NCBI GenBank assembly: GCA_016709025.1
Contig: JADJEQ010000014.1
Span: 62,001 to 126,000 of the forward strand
Direction of reading: 5' to 3'
DNA length: 64,000 nucleotides
Source: Bacteroidales bacterium
GTDB taxonomy: Bacteria; Bacteroidota; Bacteroidia; Bacteroidales; Lentimicrobiaceae
A model generated the notes under the pieces. The model worked only from the letters and a program-made list of their open reading frames with translations. It ran no database searches and had not been told where the DNA came from. Position numbers and translations under genes: made by a program. Below, piece by piece: positions 26,121-35,255 of the stretch; the stretch's first letter is position 1; every line of letters begins with the position of its first letter.

Positions 26121-27113
26121 TCAGGCTATGTAAACTTCAAGTATTTCCGAGGAAACCGAAGGTATAATATCCACGCGGTCGATGGCAGCAGGCAACAGCA
26201 GTGCTTCTCCCTGTGAAATCTTCACCTGCAGTTCGGTTTCACCACCGTGAACCACCGTTACTGAACCACCCACACACACATAAATCACAAATGAGTCGAG
26301 TTCGCTGTAATCCTTGGCCAGGGCTTTATCCAGTTTTATAATGTTGGTTGTAAAAAACGGGCTGGTTACAAGGTTGGCTGTCCCGTTTGCTTTTGGTTCA
26401 ACCTTCGTTTTATAATCATCGTAAACGTTGAAATCAATGGCATCCAAAGCCTCATCTACATGTAGTTCGCGGGATTTGCCTTCGCTGTCCACCCTGTCCC
26501 AGTCATAAATCCGGTAAGTTGTGTCGGAGGTCTGCTGTATCTCGGCTAAAAATATACCCGGACCCAAGGCATGAACACGTCCGGCCGGTATGTAAAAAAC
26601 ATCGCCCTTTCCTACCTTTTCAAAATTCAATATCTCACGGAGACTTTTGTTTTCAAGATGTTTGAGGTATGTCGCCTGATCAACCCTCTTACTGAAACCG
26701 CTGATCAGTTCAGAGCCCGGATCAGCAGCAATGATGTACCACATTTCAGACTTGCCGTAGCCGATGTTTCTTTTGGCAGCAAGTTCATCATCGGGGTGAA
26801 CCTGTATGGAGAGATAATCAGCAGCATCAATAAATTTGACCAGAATCGGAAATTCATCTCCGAAGCGCTCATAAACACTGTCGCCAACCAGATCACCCAT
26901 GTAAATCTCTACCAGTTCGTTCAGGTCATTGCCAGCAAGAAAACCATTCACAATTGCCGTTTGGTTACCCTCAACCCCCGACATGACCCAGGCTTCGCCA
27001 CAATTTGGCAAAGGTTCGAAATCGATCCCAAGAACCGACTTTATTTTACTGCCTCCCCAGATTTTATCTTTTAAAACCGGGCTGAATTTAAGCGGATATA
27101 GCTGATTTTCCAT
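26121..27113 (-). CDS. manA: Mannose-6-phosphate isomerase, class I
   Basis: A 330-residue cytosolic cupin enzyme interconverting mannose 6-phosphate and fructose 6-phosphate. Evidence: N-terminal PLKFSPVLKDKIWGG, GEAWVMSG, the zinc-binding SIQVHPDDELA with KSEMWYI (His, Glu ligands), FYIPAGRVHALGPGIFLAEIQQTSDTTYRIYDWDR (classic). It is a short, bacterial-type class I enzyme. The gene precedes the TlpA-like gene by 54 bp and may be part of the same transcript. It can supply mannose or GDP-mannose precursors and could use sugars released by the neighbouring GH30/SusCD locus (inference). Confidence 0.95.
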   Translation of the reverse strand: MENQLYPLKFSPVLKDKIWGGSKIKSVLGIDFEPLPNCGEAWVMSGVEGNQTAIVNGFLAGNDLNELVEIYMGDLVGDSVYERFGDEFPILVKFIDAADYLSIQVHPDDELAAKRNIGYGKSEMWYIIAADPGSELISGFSKRVDQATYLKHLENKSLREILNFEKVGKGDVFYIPAGRVHALGPGIFLAEIQQTSDTTYRIYDWDRVDSEGKSRELHVDEALDAIDFNVYDDYKTKVEPKANGTANLVTSPFFTTNIIKLDKALAKDYSELDSFVIYVCVGGSVTVVHGGETELQVKISQGEALLLPAAIDRVDIIPSVSSEILEVYIA

Positions 27114-27396
27114 TGTTTAACAAATAAAGTCGGTTTAGTGCCCATGTTCAAAACGGGGTAAAATTACAATTAAATTCAGTTAATCAAATAGTCTGTTACT
27201 GAATGACTATTTTGTTTCCGTAAACACCCAACTGGTTTTTAATTATTTTTATTAAGTTCCAGGGACCGGATACCTGTATTACAGATCATGACAGAAGAAA
27301 GGCAAAAACATCTTAAAAAGCCGCCCTGGCCAAAAATCAAACTTCGCGTGGAAAAAATTCGCACGGGTTTCAAAATTCAAATTCAGGATTCAGGAT

Positions 27397-27519
27397 TCAA
27401 TGTCGTTTAGTTAAGGAAATTTGTCTTCGACTCCGCTCAGACTGACAGTCATCCTGAGCGGAGTCGAAGGATATTTATTCATTTTTTTCAATTCAGAATC
27501 CTTAACTAAACGACATTGA
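27397..27519. repeat. 123-bp MITE-like element with 21-bp terminal inverted repeats (copy 2)
   Basis: The left arm (27397-27417) and right arm (27499-27519) are exact reverse complements and share their first 20 bases with copy 1 at 11424. The interior is a separate 16-bp perfect hairpin, CTTCGACTCCGCTCAG and its complement. If the ends are taken as CAATG...CATTG, the flanks are a 3-bp direct repeat, ATT. No ORF. Confidence 0.62.
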
Positions 27520-27544
27520 TTCAAGATTCAAGATTAGGCCTGTT

Positions 27545-27679
27545 CCCAAAAGTTAAAAAAGAAGATTAGCCACAAAGACATCAATTCACCAATATATATA
27601 TAATATTGATATTCAACACACTAAAATTGGTGAGATTTGATGTTTTTGTGACTTTGTGGCTAATAATTAGTTTTCGGAG
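27545..27679. repeat. Long palindromic intergenic element, related to 1895-2051
   Basis: Nested inverted repeat: ATTAGCCACAAAG (27565-27577) with CTTTGTGGCTAAT (27652-27664), and ATTCACCAAT (27584-27593) with ATTGGTGA (27626-27633), around an AT-rich centre. The right outer end TTTTCGGAG (27671-27679) matches the outer end of the element at 1895-2051; the left end is degenerate. Confidence 0.5.
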
Positions 27680-27864
27680 TGGATTTAAGATTCAAGACAC
27701 CCTCAACATTAACCTGCATGAATAGACTGAGAGACTGAGAAGTGAGTAGTAAGAAGTAATTTGTTCTTGAGTCTCTTATGATAGAATGGCTTACCTTGGT
27801 CTTATTCTCAATCTCAGCCTTAGCCTTAACCTAAGCCTTAACCTACTCGAATGGACTGAGTTTC

Positions 27865-29349
27865 CTACCAAACAATGGTCACAACTGATTTTGCCGGAAC
27901 TGTATAACTGAAATTATTCTTATCCTGGCTGACTGTAAGGGCTTTCTCAGCATTACTGTCGTTGCAGGCCACCAGTACTTTGGTTCCATCGGCATTCTGA
28001 AAGCCTACTGCCGAAAGACCGGAAAGAGTTTGTGGTACATTCGTTCCGATGCGAACAGCCCCGGGTCTGACAAATTTTGAGAAATGAGCAATGGAGTAAT
28101 ACTCTTCGTTTTTGGTAACCAGGCCACTGCCCGCGCTGATGGTAATTACCCCGCGACAGTTGTTGCAGCCGTTGTTTTGCGGACCATAACTCTCATCCAG
28201 AGCAAGGTTCCAGAGCAGTGCATTTTTTGACCAGTTTCGGGCAGTCCCGATAAAGATGTTGTTCATATTCCACATCAGGTTATCGGAAAAATTATTGGCC
28301 CAGGCGCCACCCGAAATTTCAGTAAAATAGAGACCTTTGTCAGGGTGGGCATTGTGTACCGCAGTCATTGCCGATACATCCCCGGCATAGGCATGAAAAG
28401 CCGAACCTGCCACATATTTTGCAGCATCCGGTGAATTCAGTATTGTAATGGGGAATTGGGGATTGTCCCAGTTGTGATCATAGACTATAATTTTTGTACC
28501 CAGTTCAGCTGCTTCAAATTTAGGACCCAGGGCTGTTTTTATAAAATTAAGCTGCTCGGCTGGTTGCATTTCCATGCAGGGATAGTTGGCAGTAAAATAC
28601 AGGGGTTCGTTTTGGGGTGTAACGGCATCGATGGCAATCCCCTCGTTTTTCATAGCCTGAATGTATCTGACAAAATAATCGGCATACACATCATAGGCTT
28701 CCGACTTAAGTTTGCCTCCTTTCAGATTGCCATTGGTTTTCATCCATGCCGGCGGGCTCCAGGGCGATCCCATCAGCCTGATTCCCGGTGATATCTGAAC
28801 GATCTCCTTCAATACCGGAACAACATCCTGCAAGTCCTGTGAAAGGGAGAATTGCTCAAGATTATAGTCTGTCTGGCCTGCAGGCAAATCGTTGTAGGTA
28901 AAATCCGACAAAGAAAAATCGGAAGCACCCATTGTTAACCGGAGATATGAAATCCCAATTCCTGTTGCAGGGTTAAAAAGGTCGTTCAGCAGCGTTTGCC
29001 GGGCACCTATACTGAGCTTATTTTTTATAAGATACGCCGATGATCCTGTCAATGCAGCCCCATAACCCTCCACTTCCTGAAATCTGACAGAAGTATCCAA
29101 ACTGATCACAGGGAAAGAAGTTGAAGCAACCGGTTTTATGGCCAGTTCTCCCACTTTGTTGAAGAGTTGGGTTTTGTCACCCCTCGTCAGAAAAACATTT
29201 GCCTTTGGAGTTATAACCACTGGTGGTTCCTCTGTGTCGGGATTGTCTTTCCCGTCGCAGCATATCAGTGATATTGCCATTCCTATGGTAAGGAAGATTC
29301 TCACAGGAAAGTTGAATGCCGGGAAAATGCGCTGAATGTTTTTCATCAA
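27865..29349 (-). CDS. Glycoside hydrolase family 30 lipoprotein
   Basis: A 494-residue retaining glycosidase of the GH30 family (glucosylceramidase/beta-glucanase type). A lipobox-like LISLICC (Cys30) suggests outer-membrane lipoprotein anchoring. Catalytic residues are visible: acid/base Glu248 in TPQNEPLY and nucleophile Glu344 in LYFTEISGG; LRLTMGASDFS and GSPWSPPAWMKTNG are typical of the barrel. A C-terminal beta domain follows from about 420. It is downstream of SusC/SusD in the same direction with a strong hairpin between, so it is the enzyme of this small polysaccharide locus. Likely substrates are beta-1,6-glucans or glucosides, but the exact specificity cannot be read from sequence alone. 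Confidence 0.93.
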   Translation of the reverse strand: MMKNIQRIFPAFNFPVRIFLTIGMAISLICCDGKDNPDTEEPPVVITPKANVFLTRGDKTQLFNKVGELAIKPVASTSFPVISLDTSVRFQEVEGYGAALTGSSAYLIKNKLSIGARQTLLNDLFNPATGIGISYLRLTMGASDFSLSDFTYNDLPAGQTDYNLEQFSLSQDLQDVVPVLKEIVQISPGIRLMGSPWSPPAWMKTNGNLKGGKLKSEAYDVYADYFVRYIQAMKNEGIAIDAVTPQNEPLYFTANYPCMEMQPAEQLNFIKTALGPKFEAAELGTKIIVYDHNWDNPQFPITILNSPDAAKYVAGSAFHAYAGDVSAMTAVHNAHPDKGLYFTEISGGAWANNFSDNLMWNMNNIFIGTARNWSKNALLWNLALDESYGPQNNGCNNCRGVITISAGSGLVTKNEEYYSIAHFSKFVRPGAVRIGTNVPQTLSGLSAVGFQNADGTKVLVACNDSNAEKALTVSQDKNNFSYTVPAKSVVTIVW

Positions 29350-29395
29350 TCTGTTTTCATTTATTGTAAAAAGGGGTAATGCATTTCAATATTTA

Positions 29396-29427
29396 AAGCA
29401 GAGACGCAATGAATTGCGTCTCTGCTT
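29396..29427 (-). terminator. Hairpin between SusD and GH30 genes
   Basis: A perfect 15-bp inverted repeat, AAGCAGAGACGCAAT (29396-29410) and its complement (29413-29427), with only two bases between. On the minus strand a TTTAAATATT stretch follows. It could end SusCD transcription or cap its 3' end while reducing GH30 readthrough. Confidence 0.6.
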
Positions 29428-29449
29428 ATTTTATGTAATATTATTCTGA

Positions 29450-30907
29450 TTAATATCCCGGGTTCTGGACAAACAAATCATTTTTGTCCATTTCCGATTG
29501 CGGAATTGGCCAGAGTAAAGCGTTTTGTGTGAGGTTGTATCCAAAGGTTGAACCATCCGGCCCGGTTGCAGCATTTATCACTGCTATAGCCCTTCCGGTC
29601 CGTTTCAGGTCAAACCAGCGGTGGCCTTCGAAGGCAAGTTCAAGCCTGCGTTCCTTCTCAATGGCGAGACGCATGGCTTCCTGCGATGAAGCAGTTGTGT
29701 TAGGGAGATCAACCCTGGACCGAACCTGGTTGACCAGGTTGGCGGCACCGCTGACATCACCCAGTTCATTCAGGGCTTCTGCTTTTAACAGCAGGATATC
29801 AGCCAAACGGAGGATGATATAGTTCTGCGGGCTCGGCCAGGTAATGTTCCTGTATTTATTCAGGAAGGGATAATGGGTCTGGGGCCAGTTAAGATCTGAC
29901 CATTTACCCGTTACATCGGCGAAAAATATTGAAGAATTCATCCTTATTACATCGTTTTCATCTTCGAATGCTTTCACAAGATCATTGGAAGGAATATTGA
30001 ACTTTTTCCAATCCATGCCGCGGAACATGGAGGCACCCCAATTACCGTCGGTATTGAGGCCGGCATAGTTGATCTCGAAGATAGCCTCTGAGGAATTTTC
30101 GTTTTCATTGTTCCACAACATATCATAATCAGGCACCAGGCTGTATCCGCCATTGATCACTGCATCACAGTATTCCGATACCTTGCCCCAGTTGTGGGGT
30201 TCCATGGTAGCGTATACTTTAGCCAGCAATGCATTGGCTGCTCCTTTGGTAGCAAAACCCTTGTGCAGGTCTGTTGCCTTTACATTGTCTTTGGCAAAGC
30301 TAAGGTCAGCAATAATCTGCTCATATACCTGTTCTTTGGGAACTCTGGTAGGGAAAAGCTGCGGATAAATAACCGGCAACAGTTCAGCACTGATCGTGGT
30401 TATTGGAATAAGCTGCAAAGGAATATCCCCCCAAAGCTGTACTGCTTCAAAATACATCATTGCCCTGAGAAAAGAGGCCTCGCCCTTAATCTCATTTTTA
30501 CGCTGGTCGGATAGATTGGGATCCGGAACCATATCCACATTGCTGATTACCAGATTGGCTTTGCCTATTGTTGTATACAAATACCCCCAATCACGGCTGA
30601 CATTGCTGTTTGTAGCATTAATCGCGTAATCATCAATCTGAAAATTGGCTGGATTATCCGCTCCGGCATACGCATCATCAGATTGCGCATCGCCATTCAC
30701 GAAATAGTCAAGCTCCCAGTATTCATTCTTAAGATCACCGTAAACCCCTGCCAAAGCAGCCTCTACGTCATTCGCAGTCTTATAAACGGTATCAGCTGGG
30801 TCTACGAAGATGCCATTGCCCGCAGGCTCCCGCTCTAAAAACTTCTCGCAGGAATAAAAAGGGGCGGCAAGAAGGAGCGCAATCAGAATTTTAAATATGT
30901 TTTTCAT
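29450..30907 (-). CDS. SusD/RagB family nutrient-binding outer membrane lipoprotein
   Basis: A 485-residue lipoprotein with lipobox FYSC (Cys20). The SusD-like fold is indicated by EFLEREPAG-type N-terminus, YGDLKNEYWELDYF, the alpha-helical TPR-like middle (EIKGEASFLRAMMYFEAVQLWGDIPL), and the C-terminal signature RLAIEKERRLELAFEGHRWFDLKRTG. It covers the SusC transporter barrel and captures oligosaccharides. It lies 11 bp after SusC, and the GH30 enzyme follows. Confidence 0.96.
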   Translation of the reverse strand: MKNIFKILIALLLAAPFYSCEKFLEREPAGNGIFVDPADTVYKTANDVEAALAGVYGDLKNEYWELDYFVNGDAQSDDAYAGADNPANFQIDDYAINATNSNVSRDWGYLYTTIGKANLVISNVDMVPDPNLSDQRKNEIKGEASFLRAMMYFEAVQLWGDIPLQLIPITTISAELLPVIYPQLFPTRVPKEQVYEQIIADLSFAKDNVKATDLHKGFATKGAANALLAKVYATMEPHNWGKVSEYCDAVINGGYSLVPDYDMLWNNENENSSEAIFEINYAGLNTDGNWGASMFRGMDWKKFNIPSNDLVKAFEDENDVIRMNSSIFFADVTGKWSDLNWPQTHYPFLNKYRNITWPSPQNYIILRLADILLLKAEALNELGDVSGAANLVNQVRSRVDLPNTTASSQEAMRLAIEKERRLELAFEGHRWFDLKRTGRAIAVINAATGPDGSTFGYNLTQNALLWPIPQSEMDKNDLFVQNPGY

Positions 30908-30918
30908 AACCGGAAATT

Positions 30919-33879
30919 TTAGAATTCAACATTTAAACCGACAATTAATGACCTTGACTGAGGATAGGTTCCATAATCAACACCCATGGAAACTGAACTC
31001 GACCCAAATGAGTTTACCTCCGGATCAAATCCGGTGTATTTGGTAAAGGTAAGCAGGTTTTGACCAGTAACATAAACAGATAGTTTTTTGATTGCCTTTA
31101 CTTTGGGATTGTTGCTAAGAGCGGTGTATGAGAGCGTTGCAGACTTCAGCCTGATGTATGAGCCATTCTCGATAAAACGGGTTGAGTTGTACACATTATC
31201 AACATTTCCGCCACCAACAGCACGCGGCATATCGGTGATATCTCCCGGATTCTGCCAGCGGTCCAATACATCAACTGATTGGTTTTTGCTATCGAACATT
31301 CCTTCCAGGTCAACCCGGGTAGCATTGAAAATATCGTTACCGGAGCTCCCCTGGAAAAACAGGTTAAGACTAAAACGGTCGTATGAGAAGTTATTGGTGA
31401 ACCCGAAGGTCAAATCAGGCATTCCGTATCCGATTACCTTGCGGTCGCCCGGATCAAAAATACCATTGTCATTCAGGTCGCTGTATATGATATTTCCGGT
31501 TTCCGGATCAACCCCTTCAGAAACGTAGCCATAAAATGCGCCCAATGGCAAACCCTTCTGAAGGATGTTAACGTCCTGGTTGTTGCTGTATATGCGGCCA
31601 GAGAAATAAACCGTGGTGTATTCAAGCTTTGTCACTTCATTTTTATTGAACGACATATTGAAGTCTGTAGACCACTTAAACCTGGATTTGTCAAAATTGA
31701 TGGTACTCAGGTTAAACTCCAATCCTTTGTTTACAATCTCACCGGCATTTGTTTGAATGCTGGTCACGGGTAATGAGCTTGTTAACTGAACATTGAGCAG
31801 CACGTCGGATGTCTTTTTGTAGTAGGCATCAAAATTGAAAATAAGTCGGGAATTAAACATGGCCAGGTCGAAGCCGAGGTTGGTTTGAGCGGTGGTTTCC
31901 CATTTAAGATCAGGATTCCCCAACGAGGATTGGTAAGAACCAGGACCAGAGAGTGGGTCGGTTGGATCGCGGCGATAATAGGAAGTCAGCGCATAACTTG
32001 CATAATCAGAGATTCCTTCCTGGTTGCCAATTTTACCCCAGCCGCCCCGGATTTTAAGGTCGTTGATTACATTGATCCCCTCCATAAAACGTTCAGACGA
32101 AATGCGCCAGCCGGCTGAGAATGAAGGCATGGTTCCCCAGGGATTGGCCAGTTTTGAGGATCCGTCGCGACGGATTGATGTGGTGAGATAATATTTATTG
32201 TTGAAGTCGTATGTTACCCGTCCAAAGAAAGATGCCAATGCCCACTCACTTTGCCAGGTTCCTCCGGTTGACAATTGATTGGCGGCCCAAATTGTTGTAA
32301 CCAGCGTATCATCAGGATAATCCATTCCTTCGATGTAGGTTCCGTTACCAGAGTATTCCTGGATACTGGAGCCAACCATTGCAGTTAAGGTGTGCTTATC
32401 AAATTTGGCTGAATAATCCAAAGTGTTTTCAAAAAGCCAGATACTGGAATTCGTTTTATCGGAACGGCCTATTCCGTGGTTCTGGCGACCATAGTTTGTC
32501 ATGAACGGGTCGAGGTAATAATCATACTGGTGACTGGTGTTGTCAATCCCACCCCTGGTTTTGAAATGCAGGCCTTCCATCAGCCTGATATCCGCAAAAA
32601 TATTCCCGAAAACTTTATTGTCCTTCGATTTCTGGTCAGGACCCTGCATGTAAGCAATCGGATTTTCCCATGAGGGTTGGAATGGATTCGGAGCATATAT
32701 TCTCTGAACATTGTCATTGAACCAGCCTTCTCCGCCTTTTTCCTGGTAAACACTCAGGAAAGGAGGTGTATTCAGGGCGCTCATAATAACCCCACCCCTG
32801 CCCGAACTGGAATTGTCGGGTGTATCTTTGGTATTGATTGACATGATGTTAAAGCTGGTCCCGATTTTCAACCAGGAGCGAACTTCATTATCAAGGTTAA
32901 CCCTTACCGAATAGCGATCGAAGCGGGCGGGAGCCACCATTCCTTCTTCACTCATATAACCACCGGAAACAAAGTATTTGTTTTTCTCATCACCCCCGGA
33001 AACCGAAAGTTGATAGGATTGCTGCTGACCCTTTCCAAAAGTCTTATCCTGCCAGTCGGTATAATCTGTCCATGAATCATCGAGTGGAACGCCGATTTCT
33101 TCCATCAAATCGCGGTATTGCTCTGTATTGAGAACATCTATTGATTTGCGGAGTTGAGTAAATCCATAGTAAGTATTGAAACTAATGACCGGCGATTCGC
33201 TGTTACCTCTTTTTGTGGTGATCAGCACAACACCGTTGGCGGCGCGTGCCCCGTAGATTGCAGAAGAAGAAGCATCCTTCAGTACAGTCATTGACGCGAT
33301 GTCCTGGGGGGTTAATCCGGAAATATCGGTTGTGGGAACCCCATCAACCACGTACAATGGTTCATTGCTGGCGATAACAGAGGTAGCACCACGAACCCTG
33401 ACTGAAAGCCCGGCGCCGGGCTTTCCGGAAGGCTGTATTACCTGCACCCCCGCAGCTTTACCCTGAAGTGCCTGCGCGGCTGAAATAAGCGGACGGTCCT
33501 TTATTTCCTTTTCACCCACAACCACAACAGCCGTAGTCAGGTCTTTCTTTTTTTGGGAGCCATAACCAATTACTACGACTTCATTCAGTAGTTTGGTATC
33601 TTCCAGCAATACAACATTGATGGTTGTCTGACCTGCAAGAACGATTTCCTGGGGTGTAAATCCGATGTAGCTGAATACCAGTGTCCCACCACCAGTATTT
33701 AAGCTATAGGCACCATCCACATCCGTGACGGTACCTGTTGTTGTTCCTTTAACCAAAATGGTTACACCCGGCAATCCTGCACCGGAATTATCCGTTACCT
33801 TGCCTGTGATGAGTTTCCCCTGGGCCAATGCCGACAAGGAAAACAGGGAAATTATCACAATTGTAAAAAGTTTATTCAT
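30919..33879 (-). CDS. SusC/RagA TonB-linked outer membrane transporter
   Basis: A 986-residue TonB-dependent transporter. Signal peptide MNKLFTIVIISLFSLSALAQ; carboxypeptidase-like regulatory domain (about 22-100, KLITGKVTDNSGAGLPGVT); TonB/plug domain beginning at EVVVIGYGSQKKKDLTTAVVVV and continuing with PLYVVDGVP and AIYGARAANGVVLITTKRG; then a beta barrel ending GLNVEF. With SusD at 29450 and GH30 it forms a small polysaccharide utilisation locus. On the minus strand the TAnnTTTG box TAAATTTG (33966 to 33959) lies 80 bp before the start, but no -33 element fits. No SusR-like or anti-sigma regulator is beside it. Confidence 0.96.
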   Translation of the reverse strand: MNKLFTIVIISLFSLSALAQGKLITGKVTDNSGAGLPGVTILVKGTTTGTVTDVDGAYSLNTGGGTLVFSYIGFTPQEIVLAGQTTINVVLLEDTKLLNEVVVIGYGSQKKKDLTTAVVVVGEKEIKDRPLISAAQALQGKAAGVQVIQPSGKPGAGLSVRVRGATSVIASNEPLYVVDGVPTTDISGLTPQDIASMTVLKDASSSAIYGARAANGVVLITTKRGNSESPVISFNTYYGFTQLRKSIDVLNTEQYRDLMEEIGVPLDDSWTDYTDWQDKTFGKGQQQSYQLSVSGGDEKNKYFVSGGYMSEEGMVAPARFDRYSVRVNLDNEVRSWLKIGTSFNIMSINTKDTPDNSSSGRGGVIMSALNTPPFLSVYQEKGGEGWFNDNVQRIYAPNPFQPSWENPIAYMQGPDQKSKDNKVFGNIFADIRLMEGLHFKTRGGIDNTSHQYDYYLDPFMTNYGRQNHGIGRSDKTNSSIWLFENTLDYSAKFDKHTLTAMVGSSIQEYSGNGTYIEGMDYPDDTLVTTIWAANQLSTGGTWQSEWALASFFGRVTYDFNNKYYLTTSIRRDGSSKLANPWGTMPSFSAGWRISSERFMEGINVINDLKIRGGWGKIGNQEGISDYASYALTSYYRRDPTDPLSGPGSYQSSLGNPDLKWETTAQTNLGFDLAMFNSRLIFNFDAYYKKTSDVLLNVQLTSSLPVTSIQTNAGEIVNKGLEFNLSTINFDKSRFKWSTDFNMSFNKNEVTKLEYTTVYFSGRIYSNNQDVNILQKGLPLGAFYGYVSEGVDPETGNIIYSDLNDNGIFDPGDRKVIGYGMPDLTFGFTNNFSYDRFSLNLFFQGSSGNDIFNATRVDLEGMFDSKNQSVDVLDRWQNPGDITDMPRAVGGGNVDNVYNSTRFIENGSYIRLKSATLSYTALSNNPKVKAIKKLSVYVTGQNLLTFTKYTGFDPEVNSFGSSSVSMGVDYGTYPQSRSLIVGLNVEF

Positions 33880-34328
33880 ACTTGTTTATTTTATGATTTG
33901 TTGTTTGGTTCAATTCTGGCTTATTGGTAAGTGCAGGATGGTAAAACCCACGCCTTAACAAATTTAATAAAAAAAGCAGTAAGAAAGAATATATCTGCTT
34001 GATTTTGAATGCTGATATTCAATAAAAGCACTCAGAAACAGAGATAACGGAATCAATATGGAGCCAATTCTAATGATACCATGGGTGCACACTGAAGTAT
34101 GTAGCCTGCACGGTTTAGTATAGGAAAATTAACTTATCCACTGAAATATCTGGCTATAATTCACTGACGAGAGAATCCCTTTCATGTCAGTGAACCTGCA
34201 AATATCCTTGTGATATTGATCCTGTGAAAGAATCCTGAAAGCCATATTCCCGGAATCGGACGCAGATTGTTACCGATTCATAAGCTATGGCTTCGGATGT
34301 AATGATTCTGCCTATTGCGGCAGTTCAC

Positions 34329-34415
34329 TTAACTCTTTTCCTTTTTGAAGGATGCTGTTTGATTTACCAGCAGCAGCAGAATTGCCAGCCGGCACTTTGT
34401 GAAGTTTTGATTCAT
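34329..34415 (-). pseudogene. Possible relic of an exported-protein gene start
   Basis: A 28-codon frame starting MNQNFTKCRLAILLLLVNQT, which looks like a signal peptide, preceded by a CAACCAACCAA-type leader. It stops after 28 residues, and a following frame (reading EAIAYESVTICVRFREYGFQ) continues open. This may be a decayed gene or chance; it is upstream of SusC in the same direction. Confidence 0.3.
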
Positions 34416-34963
34416 TGGTTGGTTGGTTTTAAAGGTGTTTGTTGGTTGGTTGATTGATTTATCAAGAAATAAAAATAATAACAAATTGTACTATCTAATT
34501 GGATAACAATTTATTATTCAATTACACCCATAAAGCTTTCAGTTAAAAACTATGTAAGTGTACTTTGGACACAAAGTTAAAAAAGGAATTTAAATCCGGG
34601 CTGTTTTACATTGCTTTTTTTCGATATTCCGAGCAAGAGAGGGAGAGCCTATACTCTGATGATTTACAGCTTTTAAATTTTAGCTGGTGATTCCTAAAAA
34701 CAATACAAAGGCAAACTACTAATAAACAACAGCATATTTACAGGTTTAAAATACTTTGCGGATGAAAAACTGACCATCGGCAAATTTGTAATGGAGGGTG
34801 GTAAGGAAGTCTCTGAGGAACTGATTTCATTATACCATGCATGATTCAGACTACCTACCAATCAATTATACAGAACTCAACGAAGTTCCGCAGATTAAAA
34901 ACCTGTTTTAGTAAGTGTAAAAGATCAAATTTATTGTCTTGATTAACAGTCATTTATATTATA

Positions 34964-34991
34964 TTTTCGACCATTCGACGAATTTAGTCGA
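34964..34991. promoter_or_regulatory. Candidate TetR operator upstream of tetR promoter
   Basis: TTTTCGACCATT (34964-34975) is followed by a dyad TCGAC (34975-34979) / GTCGA (34987-34991). The block sits just before the -33 element of the tetR promoter. The same TTTTCGACCATT block recurs at 35852-35863, upstream of the efflux genes. Confidence 0.5.
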
Positions 34992-34997
34992 AATAAA

Positions 34998-35029
34998 TTT
35001 GCTTTGCATCTTTTCACGTATTAATTTTG
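34998..35029 (+). promoter_or_regulatory. Promoter of the TetR regulator gene
   Basis: TTTG at 34998-35001, a 20-nt spacer, and TAATTTTG at 35022-35029 (exact TAnnTTTG). The predicted start site near 35036 would leave a ~220-nt leader before the gene at 35256. Confidence 0.6.
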
Positions 35030-35255
35030 TCCCCTCAAACGAATGTCAGGTTAAAAGAAAAAAAAAAAAGTAAAAAGTCTGGAGTAAAGTAAAAAGTAAC
35101 AGACCTGCCCGACTGACCAGATAAACGTTACTTTAAAATGAGCTAAGTGGGTCAGGCAGGTAGAAATCCGATGAATTGATGAAGTTTTCATTTCTGTCAA
35201 TGCGTCATTTTAAGCCTGACATACCACAAGTTAATAAATTCAACATGCCTGGATT

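Larger units (their letters stand above)
27114..27864. other. Repeat-rich 751-bp spacer
   Basis: There is no gene here. It includes ATTCAGGATTCA repeats (about 27380), a TIR-bounded element (27397-27519), a long palindrome (27545-27679), and purine-rich and CTTAACCTAAGC-like words (about 27720-27850). Similar sequence occurs at 1895-2051, 11142-11763 and 19656-20119. Confidence 0.55.
33880..35255. other. 1.38-kb intergenic region with possible gene relics
   Basis: Mostly non-coding and A/T-rich. It contains a short minus-strand frame from 34415 with signal-peptide-like beginning (see the pseudogene entry), short plus-strand frames near 34710-34911, the promoter and operator of the TetR gene (34964-35029), and a low-complexity spacer (35055-35165) in the probable leader of that gene. 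Sequence between 33970 and 34330 shows nothing recognisable. Confidence 0.5.

Noticed and set aside
34837..34911. A 24-residue plus-strand ORF starting MHDSDYLPINYTEL
   Set aside because: Too short and without homology I recognise; kept only as part of the relic note.
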